This document shows, piece after piece, positions 50,096 through 58,906 of a stretch of 64,000 nt of DNA. The notes below the pieces were generated by a model, which searched no databases, had not been told where the DNA came from, and saw only the letters and a list, made by a program, of their open reading frames with translations. Source of the DNA: Laceyella tengchongensis (GTDB lineage Bacteria; Bacillota; Bacilli; Thermoactinomycetales; Thermoactinomycetaceae). Positions within the stretch are counted from its first letter, which is position 1. The number at the start of each line of letters is the position of its first letter. The stretch covers positions 124,001-188,000 of the forward strand of contig NZ_FXTU01000005.1 of NCBI RefSeq assembly GCF_900182735.1, in the 5' to 3' direction. The position numbers and the translations under genes were made by a program.

Positions 50096-51298
50096 ATGGG
50101 TACCCGCGTACTGGTGGTTTCCCACATGTATCCAAATCAAGTTAATCCAATGGCTGGCATTTTTGTGCACAATCAAACAAAGGCGTTGAAACGGGCAGGA
50201 ATCGATGTGCGTGTTCTTGTGCCGATCCCGCACTTTCCGCTTTACCGCAAATGGCGGGGTTACCGCCAATTGCCCGCGCGCACGGAGTTGGACGGCATTC
50301 CCATCTACTATGTCCCGACATGGATGTTTCCGGGTGGGTTTTTCTTTTCCCAATACGGCACCCTATATGTGAATGCGTTGCGGAAGGTTTTGCCATCCAT
50401 TCATGAAGAGTTTCCGTTTGAGTTGATCCATTGCCACACCATTTATCCCGATGGTTATGCGGGGAGTCTGCTGAAACAAGCGTTTGGCGTGCCGGTGGTG
50501 AGCACTGTTCACGGATCGGACGTGATGCTTTATCCCAAACGGAGTCGGCGCGTATATGAGCGGACCGAGCAGGCGCTCCGTGGCAATGATTTTGTCATCA
50601 CGGTGAGTGAACGGGCGCGGCAAGAAGTGATCAAGATGGTTCCGGATGCGAAGGCGGCCACCATCTACAACGGATTTGACCCCAGCCGGTTCCAGCCGAT
50701 AGAGAAAAGCGCTGCGCGAAAAACGTTGGGTTTGCCTTTGTCTGGGAAGCAGGTGTTGTTTGTCGGCAACCTGTATCAGGTGAAAGGGATTCCTTATCTG
50801 TTGGAGGCGTTCCGAGCCATTGCCGCAGAAAGTGAAGAAGTGAGCTTGAACCTGATCGGCGAAGGGCCACTTCGCGCAGAATTGGAACAACAAGTGGAGC
50901 AGTTGGGATTGCAGGGACGCGTCACCTTTTTAGGCCGAAAGCCGTACGAGGAGATTCCGGTTTGGATCAACAGTGCGGATGTGGTGGCGTTGACCAGCTT
51001 GAGTGAAGGCTTGCCTTCGATTTTATTGGAAACGATGGGATGCGGGCGGGCGATGGTCGCCACCGATGTCGGCGGCATTAGGGAAATCCTGCAAGACGGG
51101 CGCACAGGGTTGTTGGCCCAGTCACAAGATGTGGACAGCATCACTCGCGCGCTACGCAAAATTCTCATTGAAGATGAATCGTTCATAGACACCATGGGCA
51201 AACAAGCATTAGAGGCGTCACGGAAATTAACATGGGAACAGAACGCAGAGAATACCAAAGCGGTGTATGCGCGTGTGTTGGAAGAGAAACAGAGCTAG
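50096..51298 (+). CDS. GT4-type glycosyltransferase
   Basis: A 400-residue GT-B fold enzyme. The N-terminal acceptor domain includes HVSTVHGSDV-like features (TVHGSDVMLYPK) and the C-terminal donor domain shows FVGNLYQVKGIPYLLEAF, LIGEGPLR and the EX7E-type region SEGLPSILLETMGCGRAMVATDVGGIREI. It should transfer a sugar from a nucleotide donor to a lipid-linked acceptor in surface polysaccharide synthesis. The frame is open from 50006; the ATG at 50096 follows AAGGATG and gives the family N-terminus. First gene of the cluster, but a 209-bp gap separates it from the next. Confidence 0.88.
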   Translation: MGTRVLVVSHMYPNQVNPMAGIFVHNQTKALKRAGIDVRVLVPIPHFPLYRKWRGYRQLPARTELDGIPIYYVPTWMFPGGFFFSQYGTLYVNALRKVLPSIHEEFPFELIHCHTIYPDGYAGSLLKQAFGVPVVSTVHGSDVMLYPKRSRRVYERTEQALRGNDFVITVSERARQEVIKMVPDAKAATIYNGFDPSRFQPIEKSAARKTLGLPLSGKQVLFVGNLYQVKGIPYLLEAFRAIAAESEEVSLNLIGEGPLRAELEQQVEQLGLQGRVTFLGRKPYEEIPVWINSADVVALTSLSEGLPSILLETMGCGRAMVATDVGGIREILQDGRTGLLAQSQDVDSITRALRKILIEDESFIDTMGKQALEASRKLTWEQNAENTKAVYARVLEEKQS

Positions 51299-51389
51299 GA
51301 CGTGTCAATCCCTAAGACCGCGTTGCCAAGCGGGAGAACGTAAAACTTTATGACTTTTTAGATGCGGGGATACCCAAAAAATTTCAACT

Positions 51390-51430
51390 ATGTTACAGTT
51401 GGTGATAGGTTTGTAATGTTCCTGTAACAT
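51390..51430. promoter_or_regulatory. Candidate operator ATGTTACAG / CTGTAACAT
   Basis: ATGTTACAG (51390-51398) and its exact complement CTGTAACAT (51422-51430) are spaced 32 bp start to start, about three helical turns. They lie 78-118 bp upstream of the sugar-nucleotide operon. Related sequences occur upstream of the sugar transferase gene (62399-62454). Confidence 0.4.
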
Positions 51431-51507
51431 ACCTATTTGAATTAAATAAAACATTAATTGTAACAAGATGTTTGATAGATGAACTTGAATAGAAATGAGG
51501 GAGATTT

Positions 51508-52536
51508 GTGATACGCTTTGGAATTGTGGGCTGCGGCCATATCGCCAAGAAGCACGTTGCCGCGATTGACGCGGTGGAAGACGCTCAGTTGGTGGCGATT
51601 TGCGACACCAATGAAGAGCGCTTGAAGGAGTTTGCCCGGGAAGGGGTGACCGCTTATACCGACCTTGCCGACATGCTGAAATCGGATGTTGACGTGGTGG
51701 CGATTTGCACGCCAAGCGGCCTTCACGCCAAACTGACCTTGCAAGTGGCGGAGGCCAAAAAGCATGTCATCGTCGAGAAGCCGATGGCTTTGACTTTGGA
51801 AGACGCGGACGCCATGATCGAGGCCTGCGCGAAAAACGGAGTCAAGATGGCTGTGGTGCATCCCAACCGTTTTCGCCCCGCTGTGGTGGAACTCCGCCGG
51901 CAATTGGACAGCGGAGCCTTTGGCAAAATCGGACACGCTAACGCAACGGTGCGTTGGAACCGAAACCAGGCATACTATGACCAAGCGTCATGGCGTGGCA
52001 CCAAAGCGATGGATGGCGGCGTCCTGATGAACCAAGCGATTCACAATATGGACCTCTTGTTGTGGATGATGGGTGAAGTGGATGAGGTTTCCTCTTACGC
52101 CGCAACGCGGATTCGCGACATTGAGGCTGAAGACACATCCGTGTCCGTGATCCGTTTTAAAAACGGGGCGTTGGGCGTGTTGGAAGCGGCTGTTACCATT
52201 TACCCTAAAAACTTGGAAGAGTCGTTATCGATCTTCGGCGAACGCGGAACAGCCATCATCGGAGGACCGACGGCAAACTGGATTAAGCATTGGTCGTTCG
52301 CGGATCTGAATGAAGAAGAAGCGGAACAAGTCAAACAACGTGTGGAACAAGATCCATTCGGCATCCCAGGTCATCAATGCATCATTCAGGACATGTGCGA
52401 TGCCATCCGTGAAGACCGCGCGCCGATTGTGGACGGGGAAGCCGGGCGGCAAGCGCTCAGCCTCGTTATCGCGTGCCAAGAGGCAGCCGAGTCTGGCAAG
52501 CCGGTGAAAATGGACGACCTGAAAAAACGCGGTTAA
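51508..52536 (+). CDS. wbpB: Gfo/Idh/MocA oxidoreductase, WbpB-like
   Basis: NAD-dependent sugar oxidoreductase, 342 residues. A Rossmann domain with GIVGCGHIAKKH and the family EKP motif in VIVEKPMALT precedes an alpha/beta domain. With an aminotransferase, a 6-dehydrogenase and an acetyltransferase right behind it, it most likely oxidises C3 of UDP-GlcNAcA (WbpB/WlbA reaction). GTG start with GAGGGAG upstream. Begins the four-gene sugar-nucleotide set. Confidence 0.82.
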   Translation: MIRFGIVGCGHIAKKHVAAIDAVEDAQLVAICDTNEERLKEFAREGVTAYTDLADMLKSDVDVVAICTPSGLHAKLTLQVAEAKKHVIVEKPMALTLEDADAMIEACAKNGVKMAVVHPNRFRPAVVELRRQLDSGAFGKIGHANATVRWNRNQAYYDQASWRGTKAMDGGVLMNQAIHNMDLLLWMMGEVDEVSSYAATRIRDIEAEDTSVSVIRFKNGALGVLEAAVTIYPKNLEESLSIFGERGTAIIGGPTANWIKHWSFADLNEEEAEQVKQRVEQDPFGIPGHQCIIQDMCDAIREDRAPIVDGEAGRQALSLVIACQEAAESGKPVKMDDLKKRG

Positions 52537-52572
52537 ACTCACAACACTTACGAAACAAGGAGCATGATGATC

Positions 52573-53682
52573 ATGAAAAAGATTCCTCTGTTGGACCTTA
52601 AAGCGCAAATGGCACCGATTCGCGAAGAGCTCTTGCAAGCGGTGGCCAAGGTGTTGGATAACGGGCAGTACATCATGGGGCCGGAAGTGAAGGCGTTTGA
52701 AGAAGAAGTGGCTCGTTATGTAGGAGTGAAACATGCGATCGGCGTGGCTAACGGAACGGATGCCCTGTTGTTGGCACTGGACGCGGCGGGCGTGGGTGCT
52801 GGTGATGAAGTAATCACGACGCCATTCACCTTCTTTGCCACTGCGGAAGTTGTTTCCCAGCTGGGTGCGACCCCGGTATTCGTGGATATCGATGAGAAAA
52901 CATACAACATCGATGTCAAACAAATCGAAGCGAAAATCACTGACAAGACGAAGGCGATCATTCCGGTGCACATCTTCGGTCAGCCGGCCAACATGGATGA
53001 GATCATGGCACTGGCTGAAGCGCACAACTTGTTCGTGCTGGAGGACTCAGCGCAAGCCTTGGGTTCGGAATACAAAGGACGCAAAATCGGAACGCTGGGC
53101 CATGCGGCTACCTATTCCTTCTTCCCAACCAAAAACCTGGGTGGCTACGGAGATGGCGGTATGGTTGTGACCAATGACGATGAACTGGCCCAAAAAATCC
53201 GCATCTTGCGTGTACATGGTAGCAACCCCAAATACTATCACAGCATGATTGGTTACAACAGCCGTTTGGATGAGATGCAAGCAGCTATGTTGCGGATCAA
53301 ACTGCGCCACCTCGATGATTGGAACAACGGACGGCGTGAGCGCGCGGCCCTGTACAATGAGTTGCTGAAAGATACTCCGCTCGTCACCCCGTATGCGGCT
53401 GAAGATCGTAAGCACATCTACCACCTGTATATCGTGCAAGCGGATGACCGTGATCAGTTGATGGCTTATCTGAAAGAAAAAGGCATCTCCACTGGCGTTT
53501 ACTATCCGGTACCGCTTCATCAACAAGATGTGTATAAGCCATTGGGATATGAGAAAGGCAGCCTGCCAGTATCCGAATACATGTCCAACCGCACGTTTGC
53601 TTTGCCGTTGTACGCGGAGTTGGAGACGGAAACCATTCATATGATCGTTGATACCATTAAGGAATACTATGCAAACAACTAA
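52573..53682 (+). CDS. wbpE: DegT/DnrJ/EryC1 aminotransferase, WbpE-like
   Basis: PLP aminotransferase of 369 residues. PLP lysine K187 in SFFPTKNLGGYGDGG and D158 in VLEDSAQALG are intact. By context it aminates the C3 keto group of the WbpB product, using glutamate. Three in-frame ATGs open the frame; AAGGAG is best spaced for 52573. Gap to wbpA is 22 nt, so the genes share a transcript. Confidence 0.85.
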   Translation: MKKIPLLDLKAQMAPIREELLQAVAKVLDNGQYIMGPEVKAFEEEVARYVGVKHAIGVANGTDALLLALDAAGVGAGDEVITTPFTFFATAEVVSQLGATPVFVDIDEKTYNIDVKQIEAKITDKTKAIIPVHIFGQPANMDEIMALAEAHNLFVLEDSAQALGSEYKGRKIGTLGHAATYSFFPTKNLGGYGDGGMVVTNDDELAQKIRILRVHGSNPKYYHSMIGYNSRLDEMQAAMLRIKLRHLDDWNNGRRERAALYNELLKDTPLVTPYAAEDRKHIYHLYIVQADDRDQLMAYLKEKGISTGVYYPVPLHQQDVYKPLGYEKGSLPVSEYMSNRTFALPLYAELETETIHMIVDTIKEYYANN

Positions 53683-53704
53683 TGGGCAAAGGATGGAATG
53701 AATC

Positions 53705-55018
53705 GTGAGCGGAAAAACATTACTTACCAAAATCCAAGATAAAACGGCAGTCATCGGTGTAGTGGGCCTGGGTTACGTTGGCTTGCCGCTGGCCGTTGAG
53801 AAAGCAAAAGCGGGTTACAAAGTGATCGGCTTTGACATTTTGCCGAACCGCGTAGAACAAGTGAATCAAGGGATCAACTACATTGGTGACGTCGTTGACG
53901 AAGAGCTGAAAGAAATTGTGAATAACGGTCAGCTCCAAGCGACCACCGATTACTCCTTGATAGCGGATGTGGACGCGGTAGCCATCTGCGTGCCGACTCC
54001 GCTGGATAAATACCAACAACCCAACGTCTCTTATGTGGAATCTTCCGCAAAGAGCATCGCCAAATACCTGCATCCAAACATGCTGGTCGTGCTGGAGAGC
54101 ACAACCTATCCAGGCACGACGGAAGAAATTGTGCAACCAATCTTGGAAGAGACAGGCCTGAAGGTGGGTCAAGATTTCTTCCTTGCGTACTCTCCAGAAC
54201 GTGTTGACCCAGGCAACAAAGTGTTCAACACCAAAAACACCCCCAAAGTGGTGGGTGGGGTTACGCCGGAGTGTACCAATGTGGCGGCTGCATTGTACCG
54301 CTCGGTGCTGGAAGGCGAAGTACATGTTGTGTCGAGCCCCAAAGTGGCGGAAATGGAAAAAATCCTGGAAAACACGTTCCGCAACATCAACATTGGATTG
54401 GCGAACGAAATGGCTATCTTGTGCAACAAAATGGGCATTGACATCTGGGAAGTGATCGACGCTGCCAAAACCAAACCTTACGGTTTTATGGCGTTTTACC
54501 CGGGCCCTGGTTTGGGTGGGCACTGCATCCCGATTGACCCGTTCTATCTCACCTGGAAAGCGCGTGAATACAACTATCACACCCGCTTGATCGAAGTGGC
54601 TGGGGAGATTAACAACGAGATGCCCGATTTCGTTGTTGACCGCATCATGAAAATCCTCAACCGTTACGGCAAAGCGTTGAACGGTGCCAAAGTAGCGGTG
54701 TTGGGCGTCGCTTACAAGAAAGACATCGATGATTACCGCGAATCGCCGGTGATGGAAATTGTGAAACTGCTGGAAAAATACAATGCTGATTTCGTCACGG
54801 TCGACCCGCACATCAAAAACTTCCGTGTGGACGGCAAAGAGTATGAAACAGTGCCGTTGACCGACGAACTGCTCGCTTCCGCAGACATTGTGCTGATCAC
54901 CACCGACCACACAGCATTTGACTACGAAGCGATCGCAAGCAAAGCCAAAGTGATCTTCGACACCCGTAATGCGATGAAAGGTGTACAAAAAATCGAAGCG
55001 GATTACGAAAAACTATAA
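53705..55018 (+). CDS. wbpA: UDP-N-acetylglucosamine 6-dehydrogenase, WbpA-like
   Basis: UDP-sugar 6-dehydrogenase family, 437 residues. Rossmann motif GVVGLGYVGLPLA (18-30), Glu/Lys region VAEMEKILENTFRNINI and catalytic C274 in GPGLGGHCIPIDPFYL. The neighbours favour UDP-GlcNAc over UDP-glucose as substrate, giving UDP-GlcNAcA, the input for wbpB. GTG start after AAAGGATGG. The long minus-strand frame opposite is a shadow. Confidence 0.85.
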   Translation: MSGKTLLTKIQDKTAVIGVVGLGYVGLPLAVEKAKAGYKVIGFDILPNRVEQVNQGINYIGDVVDEELKEIVNNGQLQATTDYSLIADVDAVAICVPTPLDKYQQPNVSYVESSAKSIAKYLHPNMLVVLESTTYPGTTEEIVQPILEETGLKVGQDFFLAYSPERVDPGNKVFNTKNTPKVVGGVTPECTNVAAALYRSVLEGEVHVVSSPKVAEMEKILENTFRNINIGLANEMAILCNKMGIDIWEVIDAAKTKPYGFMAFYPGPGLGGHCIPIDPFYLTWKAREYNYHTRLIEVAGEINNEMPDFVVDRIMKILNRYGKALNGAKVAVLGVAYKKDIDDYRESPVMEIVKLLEKYNADFVTVDPHIKNFRVDGKEYETVPLTDELLASADIVLITTDHTAFDYEAIASKAKVIFDTRNAMKGVQKIEADYEKL

Positions 55019-55031
55019 AGGCGGGTTTTTC

Positions 55032-55778
55032 ATGAAAAATGTGGTGCATGAATCTGTGCGGATGGGGACGAACGTCTCCATCGGCTACTTTTCTGTTATT
55101 GAAGAAGGCGTAGTTTTAGGCGATAACGTGACGATTGGCAATAATGTGACCATTCATGCAGGAACTGTTATCGGATCGGACGTATTTATTTCAGATAACT
55201 GTGTATTGGGACGTTGGCCGAGACCAGCCAAATCATCCACAGTGAAAGTGGATGCCTCCTTGGCGCCGCTGACCATCGGGGACGGGACGACGATCGGGGC
55301 TAACACGGTACTGTACCGCGGTAGCACGTTTGGTCGGGAAGTGATGATTGGCGACCAAGCATCCGTTCGCGAGAAATGCACCATCGGTGACCGCGTGGTA
55401 ATCGGCCGGGGCGTGGCGGTGGAGAATCAAGTTGAGATCGGTTCGTTCACCAAAATTCAAACCAATGCATATATCACGGCATACACCACGCTGGAAGAGC
55501 GTGTGTTCATCGCGCCGACTGTGACCACCACCAATGACAACTTCATGGGGCGCACCAAAGAGCGCTTCAAGTTTGTCCGGGGCCCGTTGGTCAAGCGCGG
55601 GGCGCGCGTGGGCGGCGGTTCGATCTTGTTGCCGGGGGTTACCGTCGCTGAAGAAAGTTTCATTGCGGCCGGAGCGCTGGTTAACAAAGACACGGAACCG
55701 AAAAAGCTGTACGTTGGCGTACCTGCCCGCGTTCTGCGTGATGTTCCGGATCGCGAACTGTTGGAAAATCAAGAGTAA
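55032..55778 (+). CDS. wbpD: Hexapeptide-repeat N-acetyltransferase, WbpD-like
   Basis: Left-handed beta-helix acyltransferase, 248 residues, with repeated [IV]Gxxxx hexapeptides over most of its length and the end LYVGVPARVLRDVP. By context it acetylates the 3-amino group formed by the aminotransferase, yielding UDP-GlcNAc(3NAc)A. It is longer than the about 190-residue WbpD because of extra N-terminal repeats. The ATG at 55032 follows AAAGGCGGG; the frame runs upstream to 54981 within the previous gene. Confidence 0.8.
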   Translation: MKNVVHESVRMGTNVSIGYFSVIEEGVVLGDNVTIGNNVTIHAGTVIGSDVFISDNCVLGRWPRPAKSSTVKVDASLAPLTIGDGTTIGANTVLYRGSTFGREVMIGDQASVREKCTIGDRVVIGRGVAVENQVEIGSFTKIQTNAYITAYTTLEERVFIAPTVTTTNDNFMGRTKERFKFVRGPLVKRGARVGGGSILLPGVTVAEESFIAAGALVNKDTEPKKLYVGVPARVLRDVPDRELLENQE

Positions 55779-55801
55779 CACCGGTTAGAAGGTGTATGAC
55801 G

Positions 55802-57268
55802 ATGAAACAGCTCATTAAACGACTCTTCTCAGACTCTGCCGCGTTTGCTGTTGCAACGATGGGGAACAAGCTGGTTTCGGCCATGCTTGTCCCCTTTTAT
55901 ATCAAATATTTGACGAACGGACAGTTTGCTGATTGGGGCCAAACCAATACGTTTACGCTGATCCTAACCTATTTGTGCGTGTTAGGGACGGATACGGCGA
56001 TGGCCTTTTACTACTTTGACGCCAAATCGGCGCAAGAGCGCAGAACGTATTTGTTCAACGCCATTGCTTTCAGTGTGACCATGTGTTTGATTTTTACGGC
56101 TTTCGCCTATTTTTTTGGTGCACCGTTAGCTGAAGTGGTATATGATCATAGTGGCGATTATACCTATTTATTGGCTGTGGCGTTTTTAGCGACGGTTGGC
56201 GCAATCATCATTCAACATTTGCTTGGTTACGCTCGCTATGCCGGTCGCGTATGGTTGTTCAATATTTTTAGCATGGCCTATGTGATTGGTTCCAATTTGC
56301 TGAGCCTTTATTATGTGATCGTCCAAAAGGACGGTGTTATGGGGATTTTTTACGGACAGCTCGTCGGGCAGACGGCTGTGGCCGTGTTGCTTCTCATTAT
56401 ATTCCGCAAAGAGCTAGTATTGAAATTCTCCCGAAAGCACTTATCCGATCTGATCAAATACGGTGCCCCACTTTTGCCCACATTGATGGCATTCTGGGCG
56501 ATGAGTTCCATTTCCAGACCCATGTTGTACCATATGTCTTCGATAAATGATGCAGCGATCTATGAAGCCATGATGCGGCTCGCAAGCATCATTGTGCTGG
56601 TGACATCTCCATTTCAATTGGCTTGGCGTCCTTTTTCGATGTCGATCAAAGACAGGGAAGATGCGCCTCAGCTTTATGGTTTGGTCGGCAGAGGGCTCTT
56701 GGTAGTGGGAACAGTGGCCGTCATGTTGCTCGCTTTTGTCATGGAACCGATTTATCAATTGTTCACCACCGGAAAGCCGGGACTTGGCAGTGGTTACCTC
56801 TATGTTTGGGCGCTGTCGTTGGGTACACTATTCAATGTGTTGCATACTGTTTTTGGTGTGGGGCTGTTGATCAAGAAAAAGACCAAAATCATCTCGCGGG
56901 GATTTATGATCGCGGCGGTGGTCTATGTGGTCGGCTGTTTGCTTTTGATCCCCCTGTTCCGGATTTGGGGAGCGGTCAGCATGACCGTCGTGGCATATCT
57001 GATTGTGATCATCTATGTCTACACACAAAACCAGAAAGAATATCCGGTTGATTTCCGTTTCCGCGCGATGTTAATATATTTGACGATTTTCTTGGCCGCC
57101 ATGATTGGTGTGACTTGGGTGCAGAGCAATGAGTTGCCGAACGCGTGGGCGTATTATTTGATCGCGCTTGGCGTCACGGTGGCCGCGGTCTTTGCGACGG
57201 GATTATTTTCGGTTCGTTCATTCCGACAAATCGGCCGTTTATTGCCGAAATTGGGTGGGAAAGGGTGA
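55802..57268 (+). CDS. Polysaccharide flippase (Wzx-like)
   Basis: A 488-residue polytopic membrane protein with 12-14 predicted helices, of the polysaccharide-transport/MATE-like superfamily. It should flip lipid-linked repeat units to the outer face of the membrane. GAAGGTG lies 7 nt before the ATG at 55802; the ATG at 55796 is too close. Next gene starts 6 nt after its stop. Confidence 0.82.
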   Translation: MKQLIKRLFSDSAAFAVATMGNKLVSAMLVPFYIKYLTNGQFADWGQTNTFTLILTYLCVLGTDTAMAFYYFDAKSAQERRTYLFNAIAFSVTMCLIFTAFAYFFGAPLAEVVYDHSGDYTYLLAVAFLATVGAIIIQHLLGYARYAGRVWLFNIFSMAYVIGSNLLSLYYVIVQKDGVMGIFYGQLVGQTAVAVLLLIIFRKELVLKFSRKHLSDLIKYGAPLLPTLMAFWAMSSISRPMLYHMSSINDAAIYEAMMRLASIIVLVTSPFQLAWRPFSMSIKDREDAPQLYGLVGRGLLVVGTVAVMLLAFVMEPIYQLFTTGKPGLGSGYLYVWALSLGTLFNVLHTVFGVGLLIKKKTKIISRGFMIAAVVYVVGCLLLIPLFRIWGAVSMTVVAYLIVIIYVYTQNQKEYPVDFRFRAMLIYLTIFLAAMIGVTWVQSNELPNAWAYYLIALGVTVAAVFATGLFSVRSFRQIGRLLPKLGGKG

Positions 57269-57274
57269 AAAAAA

Positions 57275-58669
57275 GTGAGTGAAATGTTGATTCCGAGGCA
57301 AAAGCGATTAGACACCCTGTTTTATTTGATGATCGCTTTTGCGCTCTTGGGACCAACGCTGGGGATTCCTTTGACTGAAGGATTTAATTTAACATTCTTC
57401 CGCATCGCATATGTACTGCTCGCCGGTGGGATTATCTTGCGGCTGGTGACGCAGAAGAATCTGGAAACATCTTATATGTATCCCGTCCGCTATTATGCGG
57501 CGTTTTTCGCCTTCTGGTTTATGTACGGGCTCCTCTCCCTGTCTTGGGTGATGAGCATGGGGGCGGCGCTAAAGTATTTGTTCTACATGGCGTTTATGTT
57601 GCCGCTCACGCTGTCGTTTCCTTTTTTCCTGCAATCGGAAGAAAAGCTGTGGAAAGCGAAGCGGGTGTTGTTTTGGGTGTTTGCGGCGATTATTTTTTAC
57701 GCCGTGTTTGAGTCGATTACGTTGATTCATTTGCCTCCCTCAGCTTTCTTTAAAACAACATCTGCATCGGTTACGTCGGTGTTTACCAATCAAAATGACT
57801 TGGCTACCTGCATCACACTGGGCTTGCCGTTTTTGGCAACGGCCTTGTTTATGCTTAATCTGCAGAAGAAGCATAAATGGTTTATCTATATTACTGGTGT
57901 GTTGACCATCTATATATTGATTGCTACTGGTTCGCGCAGTAACACCGCGTTTGCATTGCCGCTCGCTTCTTTGATGTTGATCATAGGACTGCCGTTCGCA
58001 GTCGAAAGGGAGAAACTGACCAAGAAAAACATCGCCAAAGCTGTGGCCGCTATTGTGGCGGCGGTCATCTTGGCCAACGGCTTGAGCGCGATTTTCTTGT
58101 CAGAAGAAGCGCGGAATGCGGCAAAAAACAAGCTGTCAAGTACACTTGGGTTTTTGCAGGATATTAAGAACAGCGCTTGGCATATGGAAGATGGAGATAC
58201 GGGCATTGAAAAAATGCAAACGGGTGAAAGCGCGGGCGTTCGTAAATGGCTGCTGATCAACGGCTTTAAATTCTTGCAACAAAGCCATTATATGGGCATC
58301 GGTGCGGGCAATGTGGAGCCGTGGATGGCTAAATACGGCGTCAAGGTGAACAAAGTCAACCTGCACAACTGGTGGGGCGAGATTCTGGTTAACTTTGGCG
58401 TGTTGATCTTTGTGCTCTACATGTGGCTCTATTTTTGGATGCTGTGGCGCTTGTGGAAGCTCGCCAGCCGCAAGCATTCGCCATCTTTGAGCCCGATGTT
58501 GCGCTGGGCCGCGTATTCCACAATGGCCGCATTGACCGGATATTTCTTCGGTGGGATGGCGCCCAGTTCAGCCATTCATTTTACTCCGATGTGGATTACC
58601 TATGGGTTAGGACTGGCTGTGATCGCCCTCGGGGAAGCGAAGAAAGCAGAAACGAAACAATCCGTTTAG
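57275..58669 (+). CDS. O-antigen polymerase/ligase-like membrane protein (Wzy-like)
   Basis: A 464-residue protein with about 10-12 helices and a large external loop (about 290-365), typical of O-antigen ligase/polymerase (Wzy_C) proteins. In a Gram-positive cluster with a flippase, polymerisation of repeat units is the likely role. GTG start with AAAGGGTGA upstream. A terminator follows. Confidence 0.75.
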   Translation: MSEMLIPRQKRLDTLFYLMIAFALLGPTLGIPLTEGFNLTFFRIAYVLLAGGIILRLVTQKNLETSYMYPVRYYAAFFAFWFMYGLLSLSWVMSMGAALKYLFYMAFMLPLTLSFPFFLQSEEKLWKAKRVLFWVFAAIIFYAVFESITLIHLPPSAFFKTTSASVTSVFTNQNDLATCITLGLPFLATALFMLNLQKKHKWFIYITGVLTIYILIATGSRSNTAFALPLASLMLIIGLPFAVEREKLTKKNIAKAVAAIVAAVILANGLSAIFLSEEARNAAKNKLSSTLGFLQDIKNSAWHMEDGDTGIEKMQTGESAGVRKWLLINGFKFLQQSHYMGIGAGNVEPWMAKYGVKVNKVNLHNWWGEILVNFGVLIFVLYMWLYFWMLWRLWKLASRKHSPSLSPMLRWAAYSTMAALTGYFFGGMAPSSAIHFTPMWITYGLGLAVIALGEAKKAETKQSV

Positions 58670-58686
58670 ATCAGGCAAGAATCGGT

Positions 58687-58724
58687 AAAAGGTGCCTTTC
58701 TTCACAGAGAGGCACCTTTTTTGC
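58687..58724 (+). terminator. Intrinsic terminator after the polymerase gene
   Basis: AAAGGTGCCTTTC and GAGAGGCACCTTT form a strong stem followed by a T-run. Confidence 0.9.
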
Positions 58725-58820
58725 ATGAATGGGAAAGACCCGATAAATACTACATTTTATTGACATCCCGTTTGGCCGAAAGTGACGAACTGAGGAAAAG
58801 ATCATTGAGAACATATCCAT

Positions 58821-58849
58821 TTGCAACGTTTTTTTGTACTATGTAATTT
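58821..58849 (+). promoter_or_regulatory. Candidate sigma-A promoter for the second glycosyltransferase
   Basis: TTGCAA, 17-bp spacer, TAATTT, about 58 nt before the start codon. Confidence 0.4.
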
Positions 58850-58906
58850 AGAGAAAAGAGATGGTTGATTCGTGGATATTGGCGTAAATGAAAGGAGTAC
58901 CTTTTA

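Noticed and set aside
53720..54988. 422-codon open frame on the minus strand opposite the UDP-sugar dehydrogenase
   Set aside because: Codon-bias shadow of the real gene; composition is rich in His, Phe and Arg as typical for antisense frames.
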